From Candidatus Aminicenantota bacterium (GTDB lineage Bacteria; Acidobacteriota; Aminicenantia; S016-38): a stretch of 40,557 nt of DNA. Position 1 is the first letter of the stretch; every line of letters starts with the position of its first letter. The stretch spans positions 1-40,557 of the forward strand of contig JALSNJ010000021.1 in NCBI GenBank assembly GCA_026987025.1, in the 5' to 3' direction. The position numbers were made by a program, and so were the translations under genes. The notes beneath the pieces were generated by a model. That model had not been told where the DNA came from. It saw nothing but the letters and a program-made list of their open reading frames with translations, and did not search any database. Below are positions 39,731-40,557 of the stretch, one piece after another.

Positions 39731-40557
39731 ATGGCGAAGGATTATTATAAAATTCTTGGGGTCAGCAGAGACGCCACCCAGGAGGAGATAAAAAAGGCAT
39801 ATAGAAGGCTGGCGAGGAAATACCATCCGGATTTGAATCCGGGGGATAAATCCGCGGAGGAAAAATTCAAGGAGATCCAGGAGGCCTATGAGGTCCTTTC
39901 CGACCCGAAGAAGAGGGCGGAATACGACAGATACGGAACCGTAAGAGGAAGGGGAGGGGTCCCTCCGGAGGGGGGCTTTGAGGGTTTTGATTTTAGCGGC
40001 TTCGGAGATTTTTCCTTTGAGGACCTCTTCTCCGAGGTTTTTACGGGCCGCAGCCGAAGACAGGAGGGCCCCCGACGGGGTGAGGACCTTACCTATACCC
40101 TGACGATTCCCTTTGAAGAGGCCGCCAGGGGAGGGGTTATCTCCATAAAGATAAGGAGGATGGACCGCTGTCCCAGGTGCGGAGGCAGTGGCGTGGAGCC
40201 CGGAAGCCGTCCCACCACCTGCCCTAATTGCGGAGGCACAGGGAAAGTCAGCCTCAGCAAAGGTTTTCTCCGGTTTTCCACCGTATGTCCCGTCTGTCAT
40301 GGAACCGGCGTTCTCCCGGGACAGAGCTGCAGCATGTGCGGAGGGGAAGGGAGGGTTTACAGGGAGGAAACCATAAAGGTCAGAATTCCTCCGGGGGTCA
40401 GGGACGGGGGAAGGCTTCGCCTCCAGGGTAAGGGCAATGTGGGGGTTAAGGGAGGTCCCCCCGGCGACCTTTACATAATAGTTAATGTTCTTCCCCATCC
40501 CATATTTAAAAGGGAGGGAGACGATATATACATAACCGTTCCAATAACCTATTCTGA
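39731..40557 (+). CDS. dnaJ: Chaperone DnaJ (3' end outside window)
   Basis: A Hsp40 co-chaperone that stimulates DnaK ATPase. The visible 275 residues are uninterrupted. The J domain (1-70) has HPD at 32-34. A Gly/Phe-rich linker follows (about 73-105). The zinc domain has four CxxCxGxG-type repeats (C147/C150, C164/C167, C186/C189, C200/C203), then the substrate-binding beta domain begins ([17 protein letters not shown]). About 90-100 residues should lie beyond the window. The start follows a consensus -10 box at leaderless spacing. dnaK and grpE are not upstream. Confidence 0.96.
   Translation, partial: MAKDYYKILGVSRDATQEEIKKAYRRLARKYHPDLNPGDKSAEEKFKEIQEAYEVLSDPKKRAEYDRYGTVRGRGGVPPEGGFEGFDFSGFGDFSFEDLFSEVFTGRSRRQEGPRRGEDLTYTLTIPFEEAARGGVISIKIRRMDRCPRCGGSGVEPGSRPTTCPNCGGTGKVSLSKGFLRFSTVCPVCHGTGVLPGQSCSMCGGEGRVYREETIKVRIPPGVRDGGRLRLQGKGNVGVKGGPPGDLYIIVNVLPHPIFKREGDDIYITVPITYS

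Noticed and set aside
39188-40498. A 436-codon open frame on the minus strand
   Set aside because: It is antisense to DUF4382 and dnaJ, both of which have clear family motifs, promoters and starts. Its translation is low-complexity, as expected for an antisense shadow.

Overview
The window is dense bacterial chromosome from what looks like a thermophilic, probably anaerobic, uncultivated bacterium. Arginine is written mostly as AGG/AGA and isoleucine often as ATA. Genes are tightly packed with many 1-28 nt overlaps. There is a minimal two-protein SUF (SmsCB-type) Fe-S system, and many secreted beta-propeller and glycan-active proteins. The mix (VPS10/BNR-type secreted protein, GAF-SpoIIE phosphatase, DUF4382, DUF2520, GH38 and GH63-like enzymes) is reminiscent of Acidobacteriota/Aminicenantota-like lineages. 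That placement is a low-confidence inference. I see no phage, transposon, CRISPR array or defence island.

Layout. 1-1218: 3' end of a secreted seven-bladed propeller gene, closed by a perfect UUCG terminator. 1278-4657 (minus): PAP2 phosphatase, mtnA, coaX, a helical unknown and a frameshifted membrane-anchored unknown. 4707-12391 (plus): ggt, long NfeD protease, a [2Fe-2S] plus FAD oxidoreductase pair, two secreted unknowns and a methyltransferase. 12384-15478 (minus): a membrane protein, then a transcript carrying tRNA-Gly, tRNA-Cys, a THEP1 NTPase, a GNAT and an enolase-superfamily OSBS/NSAR enzyme. The last two resemble a known D-amino-acid succinylation/racemisation pair. 15540-24647 (plus): MBL hydrolase, NYN nuclease, DUF2520 protein; MscS channel, GAF-SpoIIE phosphatase, NamZ-like muramidase; NlpC/P60 lipoprotein, SLOG protein, SmsC, SmsB and a HemW-like radical SAM protein. 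24768-39126: a secreted BNR/VPS10-like protein and a glycan-use region with secreted GH38 alpha-mannosidase, SSS transporter, small membrane protein, thioesterase, and on the minus strand nitroreductase, two micro-membrane proteins and two secreted (alpha/alpha)6 glycosidases. 39215-40557 (plus): DUF4382 protein and the start of dnaJ.

The most coherent non-obvious signal is transcriptional. At least eight first-in-operon genes (PAP2, NfeD, [2Fe-2S] protein, the 194-aa membrane protein, MscS, NlpC, DUF4382, dnaJ) have a TATAAT-like -10 box ending only 6-8 nt before the start codon and no usable Shine-Dalgarno. This predicts leaderless mRNAs. Other genes (ggt, MBL hydrolase, the 163-aa secreted protein, VPS10-like, GH38) have ordinary leaders with a strong GGAGG. 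The THEP1 gene starts 8 nt after tRNA-Cys, so tRNA 3' processing would itself leave a near-leaderless message. I did not find a clearly new multi-gene system. The best leads are this initiation mode, the GNAT/NSAR cluster, the SmsC-SmsB-HemW operon with a CTG start, and two unannotated micro-membrane genes.
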